NCBI GenBank assembly: GCA_913774955.1
Contig: CAJYKV010000007.1
Coordinates: forward strand, 248,001-312,000
Source: an uncultured Acidovorax sp.
GTDB taxonomy: Bacteria > Pseudomonadota > Gammaproteobacteria > Burkholderiales > Burkholderiaceae_C
Length of the DNA stretch: 64,000 nt
Direction of reading: 5' to 3'
A model generated the notes under the pieces. It did no database searches, had not been told where the DNA came from, and saw only the letters and a program-made list of their open reading frames with translations. Both the position numbers and the translations under genes were made by a program. Numbering within the stretch: position 1 is the first letter of the stretch; every line of letters begins with the position of its first letter. Below are positions 17,849 through 31,937 of this stretch, piece by piece.

Positions 17849-18378
17849 ATGTCGTACTAATCGGCCTTCCCGGTTCGGGCAAATCCACCGTCGGGCGCCA
17901 GCTCGCCCGGCGGCTGGGTCTGCCCTTCACCGACTCCGACCACGTGATCGAGCAGCGCATCGGCGGCTCGATCCGTGGTTTTTTCGATCGGGAGGGGGAG
18001 TCGGCCTTCCGTGACCTCGAAGAGGACGTGATCCGCGAACTCACCGAGGATGCGGCCCCGCGCGTGCTCGCCACCGGCGGCGGCGCGGTGATCCGCCCCG
18101 CGAACCGCGCACGCCTACGGGAGCGCGGCACGGTGGTGTACCTGAACGCCACGCCCGAGGAAATCTTCCGGCACATCAAGCACGATCAGGCGCGGCCGCT
18201 GCTGCAGGTGGCCTCGCCGCTGGACCGGCTGCGCGAGCTGCAGCAGGAGCGGGATCCGCTCTACCGCGAAACCGCGCATTTCGTGGTGGCGACCGGGCGC
18301 GGCAGGAACGTGATCGCGCTGGCCCAGCACATCGCCATGCAGCTCGAGCTGGCGGGCGTGCGGTCGCCAGGGCCCTGA
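17845..18378 (+). CDS. aroK: Shikimate kinase
   Basis: 177-residue P-loop kinase that phosphorylates shikimate at O3 in chorismate synthesis. Walker A is GLPGSGKST (residues 7-15). Shikimate-binding residues are in DSDHVIEQRIG and FFDREGESAFRDLE, and LATGGGAV follows; the LID is near KHDQARPLLQ. The start must be the GTG overlapping the previous stop, because no Met occurs before the C-terminus and the P-loop begins six residues in. Translation is therefore coupled to the Ig-repeat lipoprotein. Confidence 0.96.
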   Translation: MNVVLIGLPGSGKSTVGRQLARRLGLPFTDSDHVIEQRIGGSIRGFFDREGESAFRDLEEDVIRELTEDAAPRVLATGGGAVIRPANRARLRERGTVVYLNATPEEIFRHIKHDQARPLLQVASPLDRLRELQQERDPLYRETAHFVVATGRGRNVIALAQHIAMQLELAGVRSPGP

Positions 18379-18387
18379 CCCCGGCCT

Positions 18388-18465
18388 GCTGCAGCCGCAG
18401 CCGCAGCCGCAGCCACGGCCGCAGTCGCAGTCGCAGTCGCAGCCATGGCCGCAGCCACGGCCGTC
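18388..18465. repeat. Imperfect GCAGCC/GCAGTC short tandem repeat
   Basis: The aroK-aroB gap is filled by a run built on GCAGCC, GCAGTC and GGCCGCAGCCAC units. It is low-complexity DNA that could vary in length by slippage. It lies outside the chosen aroB reading frame. Confidence 0.7.
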
Positions 18466-18512
18466 ACCGCCGCGGGCGCGGCCCTGGTGGCGGAAGCCGA
18501 TAGACTCAGGGC

Positions 18513-19769
18513 ATGACCGCCGACGCCCTGACCCCCTGCGACGCCACCGACCGGGCTTCCCGGTCTCCCAGTCCTTCCGCGCCCGAGGCGGCGATCCCGC
18601 TGAATTCCGGAGGGCCCCGCGCTGCCGGCACGGCGGCGGCAGCGCCTGCCGCAGCCTCCGATGGCACCGCCGCACGCACCGCACGCGTCGAGATCGACCT
18701 GGGCGACCGCAGCTACGGCATCGAGATCGGGGCCGGCCTGCTGGGCGATGCGCGCACCTACGCGGGTCTGCCGCGGGCCGCGCGGGCATTGATCGTGACC
18801 AACGAGACGGTGGCGCCGCTCTATGCGGAACCGCTGCGCGTCGCGCTGTCGGCCCACTACCCCGACGTGCTGGTCGCCGTGCTGCCGGATGGCGAAGAGC
18901 ACAAGGACTGGACGACGCTGAACCGCATCTTCGACGCCCTGCTGTCTCAGGGCTGTGACCGCAAGACGGTGATCTTCGCGCTGGGCGGGGGCGTGGTGGG
19001 CGACATGACGGGGTTCGCGGCCGCGAGCTACATGCGCGGCGTGCCGTTCGTGCAGGTGCCGACGACACTGCTCGCGCAGGTGGATTCGTCGGTGGGCGGC
19101 AAGACCGCCATCAACCATCCCCTGGGCAAGAACATGATCGGTGCGTTCTACCAGCCGCAGCGGGTGGTGTGCGACCTGTCCACGCTCGCCACGCTGCCGG
19201 CCCGCGAACTGAGCGCCGGGCTGGCCGAGGTGATCAAGTACGGCCCGATCGCCGACATGGAGTTCATGGCGTGGCTCGATGGGCAGGTGGACGCGCTGCG
19301 TGCGGGCGATCACGCTGCGCTGGCGCATGCCGTGCGCCGCAGCTGCGAGATCAAGGCCTGGGTGGTGGGGCAGGACGAACGCGAGGCCGGGCTGCGCGCC
19401 ATCCTGAATTTCGGGCACACCTTCGGCCATGCGATCGAGGCCGGGATGGGCTATGGCGTGTGGCTGCACGGCGAAGGGGTCGGGGCCGGCATGGTGATGG
19501 CGGCCGAGCTGTCGCGCCGTCTGGGGCTGGTGGACGCTGCCTTCACGGAGCGGCTGCGCCGCCTCGTCGAGCGCGCCGGGCTGCCCGTGCGGGGGCCGGT
19601 GCTCGATGCCGCGGACAACGCGGGTCGGTACCTCGAACTCATGCGGGTGGACAAGAAGGCCGAGGGCGGCGAGATCCGCTTCGTCGTCATCGACGGGCCG
19701 GGTCGCGCTGCGGTGCGGCCCGCGCCGGATGCGCTGGTGCGCGAGGTCGTGGACACCTGCTGCGCCTGA
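18513..19769 (+). CDS. aroB: 3-dehydroquinate synthase
   Basis: 418 residues, about 55 longer than usual because of an N-terminal Ala/Ser/Pro-rich extension before [15 protein letters not shown], where homologues begin. It converts DAHP to 3-dehydroquinate, using NAD and a metal ion. Landmarks are [24 protein letters not shown] (NAD site), [29 protein letters not shown] and the zinc His in [12 protein letters not shown] and [10 protein letters not shown]. No later in-frame start codon lies near the family's usual N-terminus, so the ATG at 18513 is used. Second of the aroKB pair. Confidence 0.95.
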   Translation: MTADALTPCDATDRASRSPSPSAPEAAIPLNSGGPRAAGTAAAAPAAASDGTAARTARVEIDLGDRSYGIEIGAGLLGDARTYAGLPRAARALIVTNETVAPLYAEPLRVALSAHYPDVLVAVLPDGEEHKDWTTLNRIFDALLSQGCDRKTVIFALGGGVVGDMTGFAAASYMRGVPFVQVPTTLLAQVDSSVGGKTAINHPLGKNMIGAFYQPQRVVCDLSTLATLPARELSAGLAEVIKYGPIADMEFMAWLDGQVDALRAGDHAALAHAVRRSCEIKAWVVGQDEREAGLRAILNFGHTFGHAIEAGMGYGVWLHGEGVGAGMVMAAELSRRLGLVDAAFTERLRRLVERAGLPVRGPVLDAADNAGRYLELMRVDKKAEGGEIRFVVIDGPGRAAVRPAPDALVREVVDTCCA

Positions 19770-19772
19770 GCG

Positions 19773-21068
19773 ATGCCGGACATGCGCGCGAACGCCGATG
19801 CCCTGGTCGCTGGTGGTGCCGCCGGCCGCGAAGCTCCGTCTCCTGTGGCCGCCGCGTTGGCCGAGGGGGCAGGGGAGAGCCTGCTCGCCCCGTATGCCTG
19901 CCATTCCGCTTCGACGCGCGGCCGCCGTCATGCGCAGGCCGCGGCGCCCACGCGCACCGAGTACCAGCGCGACCGCGACCGCATCGTGCATTCGACGGCG
20001 TTCCGACGGCTGGTCTACAAGACGCAGGTGTTCCTCAACCACGAGGGAGACCTGTTCCGCACGCGGCTCACGCATTCGCTGGAGGTCGCGCAGCTGGGAC
20101 GCTCCATCGCACGGTCGCTGCGCATCAACGAGGACCTGGTGGAGGCGGTATCGCTGGCACACGACCTGGGCCACACACCCTTCGGCCACGCCGGGCAGGA
20201 CGCGCTGAACGCCTGCATGGCGCCCCACGGCGGCTTCGAGCACAACCTGCAGAGCCTGCGCGTGGTCGATGCGCTCGAAGAGCGATACCCCGATTACGAC
20301 GGACTGAACCTCACCTTCGAGACGCGGGAGGGCATCCTCAAACATTGCTCGCGCGCGAACGCCGAGCGCCTGGAGGCGTCGGAACCGGGTGGGGTGGGGG
20401 CGCGCTTCCTGCGCCGCGAGCAGCCCGGGCTGGAGGCACAGCTGTGCAACCTCGCCGACGAGATCGCCTACAACGCGCACGACATCGACGACGGCGTGCG
20501 TTCCGGCCTGATCACGCTGGCGCAGTTGCGCGAGGTGCCGCTGTTCGATCGCTTCCGGGCGGATGCCGAGCGCGAACATCCGCACCTCGGCGCCCCGCAT
20601 GCCGAGCGCCGCCTGCTGCACGAGGCGATCCGCCGCATGCTCAGCGCGCAGGTGTACGACGTGATCGACGCCACCGGTGCCGCATTGGCCGATGCCGCGC
20701 CGCGTTCGGCGGACGAGGTGCGCCGCATGCCGCCGCTGGTGGGGTTCAGCGCCGCCATGCGCGAACAGTCGCAGACTCTCAAGCGGTTCCTGTTCCAGAA
20801 TCTCTACCGGCATCCGCAGGTGATGGAGACCACGGGCCGCGCGCAGCAGGTGGTGCGCGAGTTGTTCGGCATCTATGCGGCGCGGCCGGAGGAAATGAAG
20901 CACCGGTTCGCGGAGCGGGCGGCGGATGCGCGGAACGCCGGCGTGGCGGCGGGGTCGGACGCCGGCCTGCCGCATGCGCGCACCGTGGCGGATTTCATCG
21001 CCGGCATGACGGACCGCTTCGCCGTGCGCGAGCACGAGCGGCTCACGGGGCAGCGCCTGCTGTCCTGA
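19773..21068 (+). CDS. dgt: dGTPase-like HD-domain triphosphohydrolase
   Basis: 431 residues. HD-domain metal-binding motifs are present in order: RLTHSLEVAQ, SLAHDLGHTPFGHAGQ and LADEIAYNAHDIDDG. The N-terminal RRLVYKTQVFLNHEGDLFRTRLTHS is typical of the deoxyguanosinetriphosphate triphosphohydrolase-like family, which cleaves dNTPs to nucleoside and triphosphate. The first 55 residues form an Ala-rich extension; a Met four residues in could also be the start. It lies three bases after aroB, as in other betaproteobacteria. Confidence 0.92.
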   Translation: MPDMRANADALVAGGAAGREAPSPVAAALAEGAGESLLAPYACHSASTRGRRHAQAAAPTRTEYQRDRDRIVHSTAFRRLVYKTQVFLNHEGDLFRTRLTHSLEVAQLGRSIARSLRINEDLVEAVSLAHDLGHTPFGHAGQDALNACMAPHGGFEHNLQSLRVVDALEERYPDYDGLNLTFETREGILKHCSRANAERLEASEPGGVGARFLRREQPGLEAQLCNLADEIAYNAHDIDDGVRSGLITLAQLREVPLFDRFRADAEREHPHLGAPHAERRLLHEAIRRMLSAQVYDVIDATGAALADAAPRSADEVRRMPPLVGFSAAMREQSQTLKRFLFQNLYRHPQVMETTGRAQQVVRELFGIYAARPEEMKHRFAERAADARNAGVAAGSDAGLPHARTVADFIAGMTDRFAVREHERLTGQRLLS

Positions 21069-21203
21069 AGGGACCATGGCGCGCGGCCATCCCGCGGCCA
21101 CCTCTGATCCGCAGGGATTGCCCTGCCGGCCTCCGGCGGAGCCTGGCGGGCCCGGCCGTGGGCGGCCCGATAAAATCGGGAGTCATTCCCTGTGAAAGTC
21201 CCC

Positions 21204-21833
21204 ATGAGCGAAATCCCCGCCGGCGCGGTGCCACCTTCCGCCACCGCGTTCCCACCGCACCAGACCGTGATCGACGACATGGTCCGCTGGCTGGAGCGCG
21301 CGGTCATCGGGCTGAACCTGTGCCCGTTCGCCAAGTCCGTGCACGCCAAGGGCCAGATCCACTACGTGGTGAGCGACGCCGAGGACACGCGCGCGCTCGC
21401 CGAAGACCTGCAGCGCGAGCTGGAGGCCCTGGCCGAGGCATCTCCCGAGCAGCGCGACACCACGCTGCTGATGGCGCCGCGCTGCATGGAGGATTTCCTC
21501 GACTTCAACGATTTCCTCGGGCTGGCCGACGACCTGGTCGAGGCGATGGACCTGGGCGGCATCCTGCAGGTGGCGTCGTTCCATCCGCGCTTCCAGTTCG
21601 CCGATACGGACGTGGACGACGTGGGCAACGCCACCAACCGGGCACCGTATCCCACGCTGCACCTGCTGCGCGAGGAAAGCATCGACCGCGCCGTCGAGGC
21701 CTTCCCCGAGGCGGAGGCGATCTTCGAGCGCAACATCGACGTGCTCGAGAAGCTGGGCGCCGACGGCTGGGCGGCGCTCGACGTGGGGCCGCGCTGCCCG
21801 GTGGCGCATGCCGGCACCCGGAGCGGGGCATGA
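21204..21833 (+). CDS. DUF1415 protein
   Basis: 209-residue soluble protein of the DUF1415 family, function unknown. It has the family's NLCPFAKSVH motif (a CxF-type Cys near residue 40), then LLMAPRCMEDF, ASFHPRFQFADT and ATNRAPYPTLHLLREESIDRA. The start is the ATG at 21204; a GTG four codons upstream is also possible. Its stop overlaps the start of the methyltransferase gene (ATGA), so the two are cotranslated. Confidence 0.85.
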   Translation: MSEIPAGAVPPSATAFPPHQTVIDDMVRWLERAVIGLNLCPFAKSVHAKGQIHYVVSDAEDTRALAEDLQRELEALAEASPEQRDTTLLMAPRCMEDFLDFNDFLGLADDLVEAMDLGGILQVASFHPRFQFADTDVDDVGNATNRAPYPTLHLLREESIDRAVEAFPEAEAIFERNIDVLEKLGADGWAALDVGPRCPVAHAGTRSGA

Positions 21834-22801
21834 CGAAGGCCGCCCGTACGGCCGCGCAGGCAAAGAAGGCCCCGAAGGCCCCGGCCGCACGCGGCGGTGC
21901 AGGCCCGGCCGCGGACGCACAGGTGCTGCAGGAACTGCGGCCCGGCCAGTCCGTCGAATTGCTGAAGGAACTGCACATCCTCACGCGCGAAGGCAAGCTC
22001 AACCAGGATTCGCGCCGCAAGCTCAAGCAGGTCTACCACCTGTTCCAGTTCATCGAGCCGCTGCTGCGCGAGTTGTCGCAGGACGGGCATGCGCCCACGC
22101 TGGCGGACCATGGTGCGGGGAAGTCGTACCTGGGCTTCATCCTCTACGACCTGTTCTTCCGCGAACTGGGCCGCGGCCACATCTACGGCATCGAGACGCG
22201 CGCCGAACTGGTGGAGCGCTCGCAGGCGCTGGCGCAGCGCCTGGGGTTCGACCGCATGGCGTTCCTGGCCCTGAGCGTGGCCGACTCCATGCAGGCCGAT
22301 GCCCTGCCTGCACGCTTCGACGTGGTGACGGCGCTGCATGCCTGCGACACCGCCACCGACGACGCCATCGCTTTCGGGCTGGCCAAGCAGGCGCGCGCCA
22401 TGGTGCTGGTGCCCTGCTGCCAGGCCGAGGTGGCGGCCTGCCTGCGGCAGCACAAGGCACTGGCCCTGGCGCGCACGCCGCTGGCCGAATTGTGGCGGCA
22501 TCCGCTGCACACCCGCGAGCTGGGCAGCCAGCTGACCAATGTGCTGCGCTGCCTGTACCTGGAGGCCAGCGGCTACCAGGTCACGGTGACGGAGCTGGTG
22601 GGCTGGGAACACAGCATGAAAAACGAGTTGATCGTGGCGCGGCACACCGGCCAGCGCAAGCGCAGCGCGGCCGAGCGGCTGCGTGCGATCCTCTCCGAGT
22701 TCGGGCTGGAGCGGGACCTCGGTCTGCGGTTCGGCCTGGCGGACGACGAAGGCGCGCGCCCGGACGAGGGCAGGGCGGCTGCCCACGACGTGCCCGCCTG
22801 A
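21830..22801 (+). CDS. SAM-dependent methyltransferase, Methyltransf_32-like
   Basis: 323 residues. After a Lys/Ala-rich N-terminus the protein has a class I methyltransferase fold: LADHGAGKSYLGFILYD is the SAM-binding loop, YGIETRAELVERSQ the second strand region, and VTALHACDTATDDAIAF with VLVPCCQAEV are the motifs of the Methyltransf_32 group (related to eukaryotic METTL25/GSTCD-like proteins). The substrate is unknown. It is coupled to the DUF1415 gene. Confidence 0.8.
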   Translation: MTKAARTAAQAKKAPKAPAARGGAGPAADAQVLQELRPGQSVELLKELHILTREGKLNQDSRRKLKQVYHLFQFIEPLLRELSQDGHAPTLADHGAGKSYLGFILYDLFFRELGRGHIYGIETRAELVERSQALAQRLGFDRMAFLALSVADSMQADALPARFDVVTALHACDTATDDAIAFGLAKQARAMVLVPCCQAEVAACLRQHKALALARTPLAELWRHPLHTRELGSQLTNVLRCLYLEASGYQVTVTELVGWEHSMKNELIVARHTGQRKRSAAERLRAILSEFGLERDLGLRFGLADDEGARPDEGRAAAHDVPA

Positions 22802-22886
22802 ACCGGCAAAGCACGGAGCGGCTTGTCAGGGCGGCCGTCCACGGCGGTCTAATATCGCAGCCCCGCTGCTCCCTTCGTGCCCGACC

Positions 22887-23576
22887 ATGGCCCGCCTTCC
22901 CCGCCTGACCCTTCCCGGCCATCCGCACCATGTGATCCACCGGGGCAACAACCGGCAGGCGGTCTTCGTGGACCGGCAGGACCGCGAGATGCTGCTCGAA
23001 GTGCTTGCCGAGCAGACGCGCGTGCACGAGGTGGCCGTGCATGCCTACGTGCTGATGGACAACCACTTCCACCTGCTCGCCACGCCCCGCACGGTAGAGG
23101 GCCTCCCGCTGCTGATGCAGGCCGTGGGGCGCCGCTACGTGCGCGCCTTCAACCAGCGCCATGGGCGCACCGGCACGCTGTGGGAAGGGCGCTACCGTTC
23201 CACGGTGATCGATCCGGCACGCTACCTGCTTGCCTGCATGGCCTACATCGATTTGAACCCGGTGCGCCTCGGCGTGGTGGCCGACCCCGCAGAATACCCC
23301 TGGTCCAGCCATGCGCATGCGCTGGGCCTGCGGCCCGACCGGCTGGTGACGCCGCACGCGCTCTACTGGGCTCTGGGGAACACCCCGTTCGCACGCGAGG
23401 CGGCCTATGCCGCGCTGGTACAGGCGGGGCTCCCGGAGCAGGAGTGCCGTCGCATCACCGACGCCACGCTGTCGGGCTGGGCGCTCGGCGATGCGGATTT
23501 CGCGGCAGCGCTGCAGTCGCAGACGGATCGGCGCGTGACGAAAGCCCAGGCCGGGCGACCGCGCAAACGGGCCTAG
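22887..23576 (+). mobile_element. REP-associated tyrosine transposase (RAYT), Y1 family
   Basis: 229-residue HUH single-strand transposase related to IS200/IS605 TnpA. RLTLPGHPHHVIHRGNNRQ opens the domain, the HUH motif is H60-F61-H62 in MDNHFHLLATP, and the catalytic Tyr lies in AYIDLNPVRLG (near Y120). LWEGRYRSTVID is the RAYT signature segment. RAYTs act on REP hairpins and are usually single, chromosomally fixed genes. No insertion-sequence ends, target duplication or obvious REP hairpins flank it. It appears intact. Confidence 0.85.
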
Positions 23577-23688
23577 ATGCCTTCCGGCCCCAGTCCCGCG
23601 AATCGCCGCGCTTGTACGCGGTTTTGATATGTCCCTTATTAATTCTTGATGAATCGGTTCGGGGATTTATTGAGAATCTGACCCTAAT

Positions 23689-23694
23689 TAAAAT
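23689..23694 (+). promoter_or_regulatory. Possible -10 element for gltB
   Basis: The 183-base leader before gltB is unusually A/T-rich. TAAAAT here matches five of six bases of the -10 consensus, 65 bases before the gltB start. No convincing -35 box is seen at 16-18 bases. Confidence 0.25.
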
Positions 23695-23759
23695 GCTTGC
23701 TCTGCATAACGTCATGCAATACGCTCGGGCTCCCCGCGATTTTTCTTGAGGAGTGCGCC

Positions 23760-28502
<4,743 letters not shown>

Positions 28503-28559
28503 GGCCGCACGCACCGACGACGCACCGCTTCGCACCCCACAACGACAGGACACGCAATC

Positions 28560-30038
28560 ATGGGAAAGACCACCGGCTTCATGGAATACGAGCGCATCGA
28601 GGAGGGCTACAAGCCCGTCACCGAGCGCCTGAAGCACTACAAGGAATTCGTCATCGGCCTCGACGAAACGCAGGCCAAGCTGCAGGGCGCGCGCTGCATG
28701 GACTGCGGCACCCCGTTCTGCAACAACGGCTGCCCGGTCAACAACATCATTCCGGACTTCAACGACCTGGTCTATCAGCAGGACTGGAAGAGCGCCTGGG
28801 CGGTGCTGGACTCGACCAACAACTTCCCCGAGTTCACGGGCCGCATCTGCCCCGCGCCCTGCGAGGCCGCCTGCGTGCTGAACGTGAACGACGACCCGGT
28901 GGGCATCAAGTCCATCGAGCACGCGATCATCGACCGCGCCTGGGCCGAGGGCTGGGTGAAACCGCGCCCGGCCAAGCACAAGACCGGCAAGAAGGTGGCC
29001 GTGGTGGGCTCCGGCCCTGCGGGCATGGCGGCCGCCCAGCAGCTCGCGCGCGCCGGCCACGACGTGACGCTCTTCGAGAAGAACGACCGCATCGGTGGCC
29101 TGCTGCGCTACGGCATTCCCGACTTCAAGATGGAGAAGTCTCACATCGACCGCCGCGCCGAGCAGATGCAGGCCGAGGGCGTCACCATCCGCACCGGCGT
29201 GTTCGTGGGCGCGGCCAAGGACGGCCTGGGCAAGGGCTCCAAGGTCACCAACTGGGCCAAGGACACCGTCACGCCCGAGCAGCTGCAGCAGGAGTTCGAT
29301 GCCGTGCTGCTGGCCGGCGGCGCCGAGCAGAGCCGTGACCTGCCCGTGCCCGGCCGCGAGCTGGACGGCGTGCATTTCGCGATGGAGTTCCTGCCCCAGC
29401 AGAACAAGGTGAACGCGGGCGACAAGCTCAAGGGCCAGCTGCGCGCCGACGGCAAGCACGTCATCGTGATCGGTGGCGGCGACACCGGCAGCGACTGCGT
29501 GGGCACGAGCAACCGCCACGGTGCCGCGAGCGTGACGCAGTTCGAACTGATGCCTCAGCCGCCCGAGGTGGAGAACCGCCCGCTGACCTGGCCCTACTGG
29601 CCCTACAAGCTGCGCACCAGTTCCAGCCACGAAGAGGGCTGCGAGCGCGAGTTCGCCATCGCCACGAAGGAGTTCATCGGCGAGAAGGGCAAGGTCACGG
29701 GCCTGAAGACGGTGCGCGTGGAGTGGAAGGACGGCAAGATGGTCGAAGTGGCCGGCTCCGAGCAGACGCTCAAGGCCGACCTCGTGCTGCTGGCCATGGG
29801 TTTCGTCGCTCCGGTGTCGCCCGTGCTGGAGGCCTTCGGCGTCGAGAAGGATGCCCGCGGCAACGCCCGCGCCAGCACCGACTTCACCGGCGGCTACACG
29901 ACCAACGTGCCCAAGGTGTTCGCGGCCGGCGACATGCGCCGCGGCCAGTCGCTGGTGGTCTGGGCCATCCGCGAGGGGCGGCAGGCTGCGCGCGCGGTGG
30001 ACGAATTCCTGATGGGATATTCGGACCTGCCGCGCTGA
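28560..30038 (+). CDS. gltD: Glutamate synthase small (beta) subunit
   Basis: 492-residue FAD protein that takes electrons from NADPH and passes them through two 4Fe-4S clusters to GltB. Cluster cysteines are in [17 protein letters not shown] and [12 protein letters not shown]. The FAD-binding [14 protein letters not shown] begins near residue 147, and the NADPH-binding [10 protein letters not shown] is near 303. A C-terminal FAD segment reads [22 protein letters not shown]. It starts 57 bases after gltB with AGGA upstream. Confidence 0.97.
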   Translation: MGKTTGFMEYERIEEGYKPVTERLKHYKEFVIGLDETQAKLQGARCMDCGTPFCNNGCPVNNIIPDFNDLVYQQDWKSAWAVLDSTNNFPEFTGRICPAPCEAACVLNVNDDPVGIKSIEHAIIDRAWAEGWVKPRPAKHKTGKKVAVVGSGPAGMAAAQQLARAGHDVTLFEKNDRIGGLLRYGIPDFKMEKSHIDRRAEQMQAEGVTIRTGVFVGAAKDGLGKGSKVTNWAKDTVTPEQLQQEFDAVLLAGGAEQSRDLPVPGRELDGVHFAMEFLPQQNKVNAGDKLKGQLRADGKHVIVIGGGDTGSDCVGTSNRHGAASVTQFELMPQPPEVENRPLTWPYWPYKLRTSSSHEEGCEREFAIATKEFIGEKGKVTGLKTVRVEWKDGKMVEVAGSEQTLKADLVLLAMGFVAPVSPVLEAFGVEKDARGNARASTDFTGGYTTNVPKVFAAGDMRRGQSLVVWAIREGRQAARAVDEFLMGYSDLPR

Positions 30039-30090
30039 GCGGCCGGCTGCCGTATCCGCCGGTTCTGGCGGGGCACGGCAAGCAAAAGCG

Positions 30091-30116
30091 AACGGCGCTC
30101 CAAGGGGCGCCGTTTT
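30091..30116 (+). terminator. Intrinsic terminator after gltD
   Basis: AACGGCGC (30091-30098) pairs with GCGCCGTT (30107-30114) around an 8-base loop and runs into TTTT. It lies 53 bases after the gltD stop and before the converging cystatin-like gene. Confidence 0.8.
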
Positions 30117-30161
30117 GTTGGGAGGCTTGCGCGGCAGTGCGGATGTGCCGCCCAGGCCGTG

Positions 30162-30446
30162 TCAGGGCGTGACGATGATGATCTGTTCGAGGTGCGGATC
30201 GCCGCTCGGGGGCTGGTGCGCGTGGATCTTCACCACGCGCGTCGCCGCCTGGGGCGCCACGGGCTGGCCCTTGGCGAGGAAGGAGTAGTTGGTGCCGTTG
30301 ACCACCTGCGTGGCGAAGGCGAGGGCCGTGTACTTCACGCCCAGCAGCTTGCCTGCGGTGGCCTCGAAGACCTTCTTGGCCTCGGGCGTGAGGTCGAAAT
30401 TGAAAGGCGTCCAGCTGCCGGGCAGGGCGTTGTTGTTGGTGGTCAT
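30162..30446 (-). CDS. Cystatin-like protein
   Basis: 94-residue protein without signal peptide or membrane helix. It has the layout of stefin-type cystatins: an N-terminal PG (LPGSWTP), a helix ([18 protein letters not shown]), the first-loop motif QVVNG (residues 47-51, cf. QxVxG), and then beta strands ([23 protein letters not shown]). Cystatins inhibit papain-like cysteine proteases by wedging this loop and the N-terminus into the active site. The ATG has AGAGAGGAA upstream. It is a single gene converging on gltD; its target is unknown. Confidence 0.7.
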   Translation of the reverse strand: MTTNNNALPGSWTPFNFDLTPEAKKVFEATAGKLLGVKYTALAFATQVVNGTNYSFLAKGQPVAPQAATRVVKIHAHQPPSGDPHLEQIIIVTP

Positions 30447-30935
30447 GTCGATTCCTCTCTGGGTCGGGCGCTGAAATGGTGGCCGCCGGTGACGTGCGCG
30501 CCTTGCGTTCTCCGGCGGGTCGCGGTGCGGCCCGGTCCGTACCGGGCCCTTTGCTCCGCATCGCAGATTCTGAAGAGGATTTCTCCTGCATCGTCGGGCC
30601 GTGGGCTGAAGTGTCCTGAAGAGTCCTGAAGGCCCCGAAGTGCGCGGGCGGCATCCCGCCCATGGCGCCGCGCATGCACCGTTTTGGCGCGGGACTGCGC
30701 GATCGGGGACAATACGGGCCGGATCGGGCGCTGTTGCCCGCATCCGCCTGCCCGCCAGCGGGCCATGCGAATGCCGGGGGCGCCACGCCGCCATGCCGGT
30801 TCGAGCGGGGCCGCCAGGCCGTGGAGCTTCTGGTTCCCGGTGCGCGGACGCCGCAAGGCCCGTCCCGCCGTTCGTCGTGCATTTCCTCGTTTCCTTTCTC
30901 CCTGAGCCTGCCCTGCGCCGGCCGTGTCCATCGCC
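30447..30935. other. 489-base region without a recognisable gene
   Basis: It lies between the divergent cystatin-like gene and the amino-acid binding protein gene, so it should hold both promoters. At 30606-30640 there are three close copies of a CTGAAG-containing unit (GTCCTGAAG twice). Frames open through the second half continue out of frame into the binding-protein gene and have no coding character. I see no RNA gene or terminator. Confidence 0.6.
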
Positions 30936-31742
30936 ATGAAGAAAATCGCCGCCATTGCCCTGATGTCCCTGGGTGCCCTGCTCGCCGCCTGCGGCAAGAA
31001 CGAGAGCGCGCAGCCCACCCCTGCCGCCACGCCCGCGACGCCTCCCGCCGCCGTCACGAAGATCGTGGTCGGCCTGGACGACAACTTCCCGCCCATGGGC
31101 TTCCGCGACGAGAAGAACCAGCTCGTGGGCTTCGACATCGACATGGCGCGCGAGGCCGCCAAGCGCATGGGCGTGGAGGTGGAGTTCAAGCCGATCGACT
31201 GGAGCGCCAAGGAGGCCGAACTCTCCGGCAAGCGCGTGGATGCGCTCTGGAACGGCCTCACCATCACCGAGGAGCGCAAGCAGAACATCGCCTTCACCGC
31301 GCCCTACATGGAGAACCACCAGATCGTCGTCGTGGCCGCGAACTCCCCGATCAAGACCAAGGCCGACCTCGCCGGCAAGGTCGTGGGTGCGCAGGACGGC
31401 AGCAGCGCCGTTGATGCCGTGAAGAAGGAAGACGCCGTCTTCAAGTCGTTCAAGGAGTTCAAGACCTTCGGCGACAACGTGACCGCGCTCATGGACCTCT
31501 CCACCGGCCGCCTGGAGGCCGTGGTGGTGGACGAGGTGGTGGGCCGCTACTACGTCGCCAAGAAGCCTCAGGACTACGCCGTGCTGGACGAGCATTTCGG
31601 CACCGAGGAATACGGCGTGGGCGTGCGCAAGGACGACACCGCCCTGCAGGGCCGCCTCGACAAGGCGCTCGCCGACATGAAGCAGGACGGCGCCGCGGCC
31701 ACGATCGCGACGCAGTGGTTCGGCAAGAACATCATCAAATAA
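30936..31742 (+). CDS. Amino-acid ABC transporter substrate-binding lipoprotein
   Basis: 268-residue solute-binding protein of family 3 (polar amino acids). The signal peptide ends in a lipobox (LGALLAACGKNE), an Ala/Pro-rich linker follows, and the periplasmic domain begins TKIVVGLDDNFPPMGFRDE and continues with LVGFDIDMAREAAKRMGV and RVDALWNGLTITEERKQNIAFTAPY. This binds the ligand outside the membrane for the permease and ATPase downstream. The ATG at 30936 is chosen over a GTG four codons earlier; neither has a clear ribosome site. Substrate specificity is not resolved. Confidence 0.9.
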   Translation: MKKIAAIALMSLGALLAACGKNESAQPTPAATPATPPAAVTKIVVGLDDNFPPMGFRDEKNQLVGFDIDMAREAAKRMGVEVEFKPIDWSAKEAELSGKRVDALWNGLTITEERKQNIAFTAPYMENHQIVVVAANSPIKTKADLAGKVVGAQDGSSAVDAVKKEDAVFKSFKEFKTFGDNVTALMDLSTGRLEAVVVDEVVGRYYVAKKPQDYAVLDEHFGTEEYGVGVRKDDTALQGRLDKALADMKQDGAAATIATQWFGKNIIK

Positions 31743-31753
31743 CCTCGGCGCAT

Positions 31754-31874
31754 CCCCCTGAGCGGCTTCGCCGCTTCCCCCTTCTCTCGCATCGCTGCGC
31801 GATGCGGGAAGGGGGACGCAGCCGGCGCGGCGGGGCGGCCCTTGCGCGGCTGCTGCTGGCCTGGGGTCGCGCCG
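31754..31874 (+). repeat. Dispersed intergenic hairpin element, copy 1
   Basis: It begins CCCCCTGAGCGGC and ends near TGGGGTCGCGCC. Hairpin 1 is AGCGGC-TTC-GCCGCT (31761-31775). Hairpin 2 is CGCATCG-CTGCG-CGATGCG (31788-31806), flanked by CCCCCTT and AAGGGGG. A G+C-rich tail follows with GCTGCTGCTGGCC. The same element is at 43679-43853. It lies between the binding-protein and permease genes of one transporter. Confidence 0.85.
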
Positions 31875-31937
31875 AGTGCATGCGCCTTGGGCGGTATTTG
31901 GCGCCGTTGTTCAGCCATGGATTCTTGTAGCTCGTAG

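Noticed and set aside
18388-18465. Possible CRISPR array
   Set aside because: The repeats are short GCAGCC/GCAGTC units in direct contact, without spacers, and no cas genes are present.
19169-22801. Single 1210-codon frame joining three regions
   Set aside because: Its first two thirds are out of frame with aroB, dgt and the DUF1415 gene; only the end is the methyltransferase, which has its own coupled ATG at 21830.
22822-22857. TTGTCA and TAATAT as a promoter for the RAYT gene
   Set aside because: The boxes are individually good but about 21 bases apart, too far for a sigma-70 promoter.
23703-23718. TGCAT/ATGCA inverted repeat in the gltB leader
   Set aside because: Arms of only five bases are expected by chance in an A/T-rich leader; no further support.
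30640-31422. Open frames before and across the amino-acid binding-protein gene
   Set aside because: They continue out of frame into a well-supported gene and have Arg/Pro/Ser-rich shadow composition.
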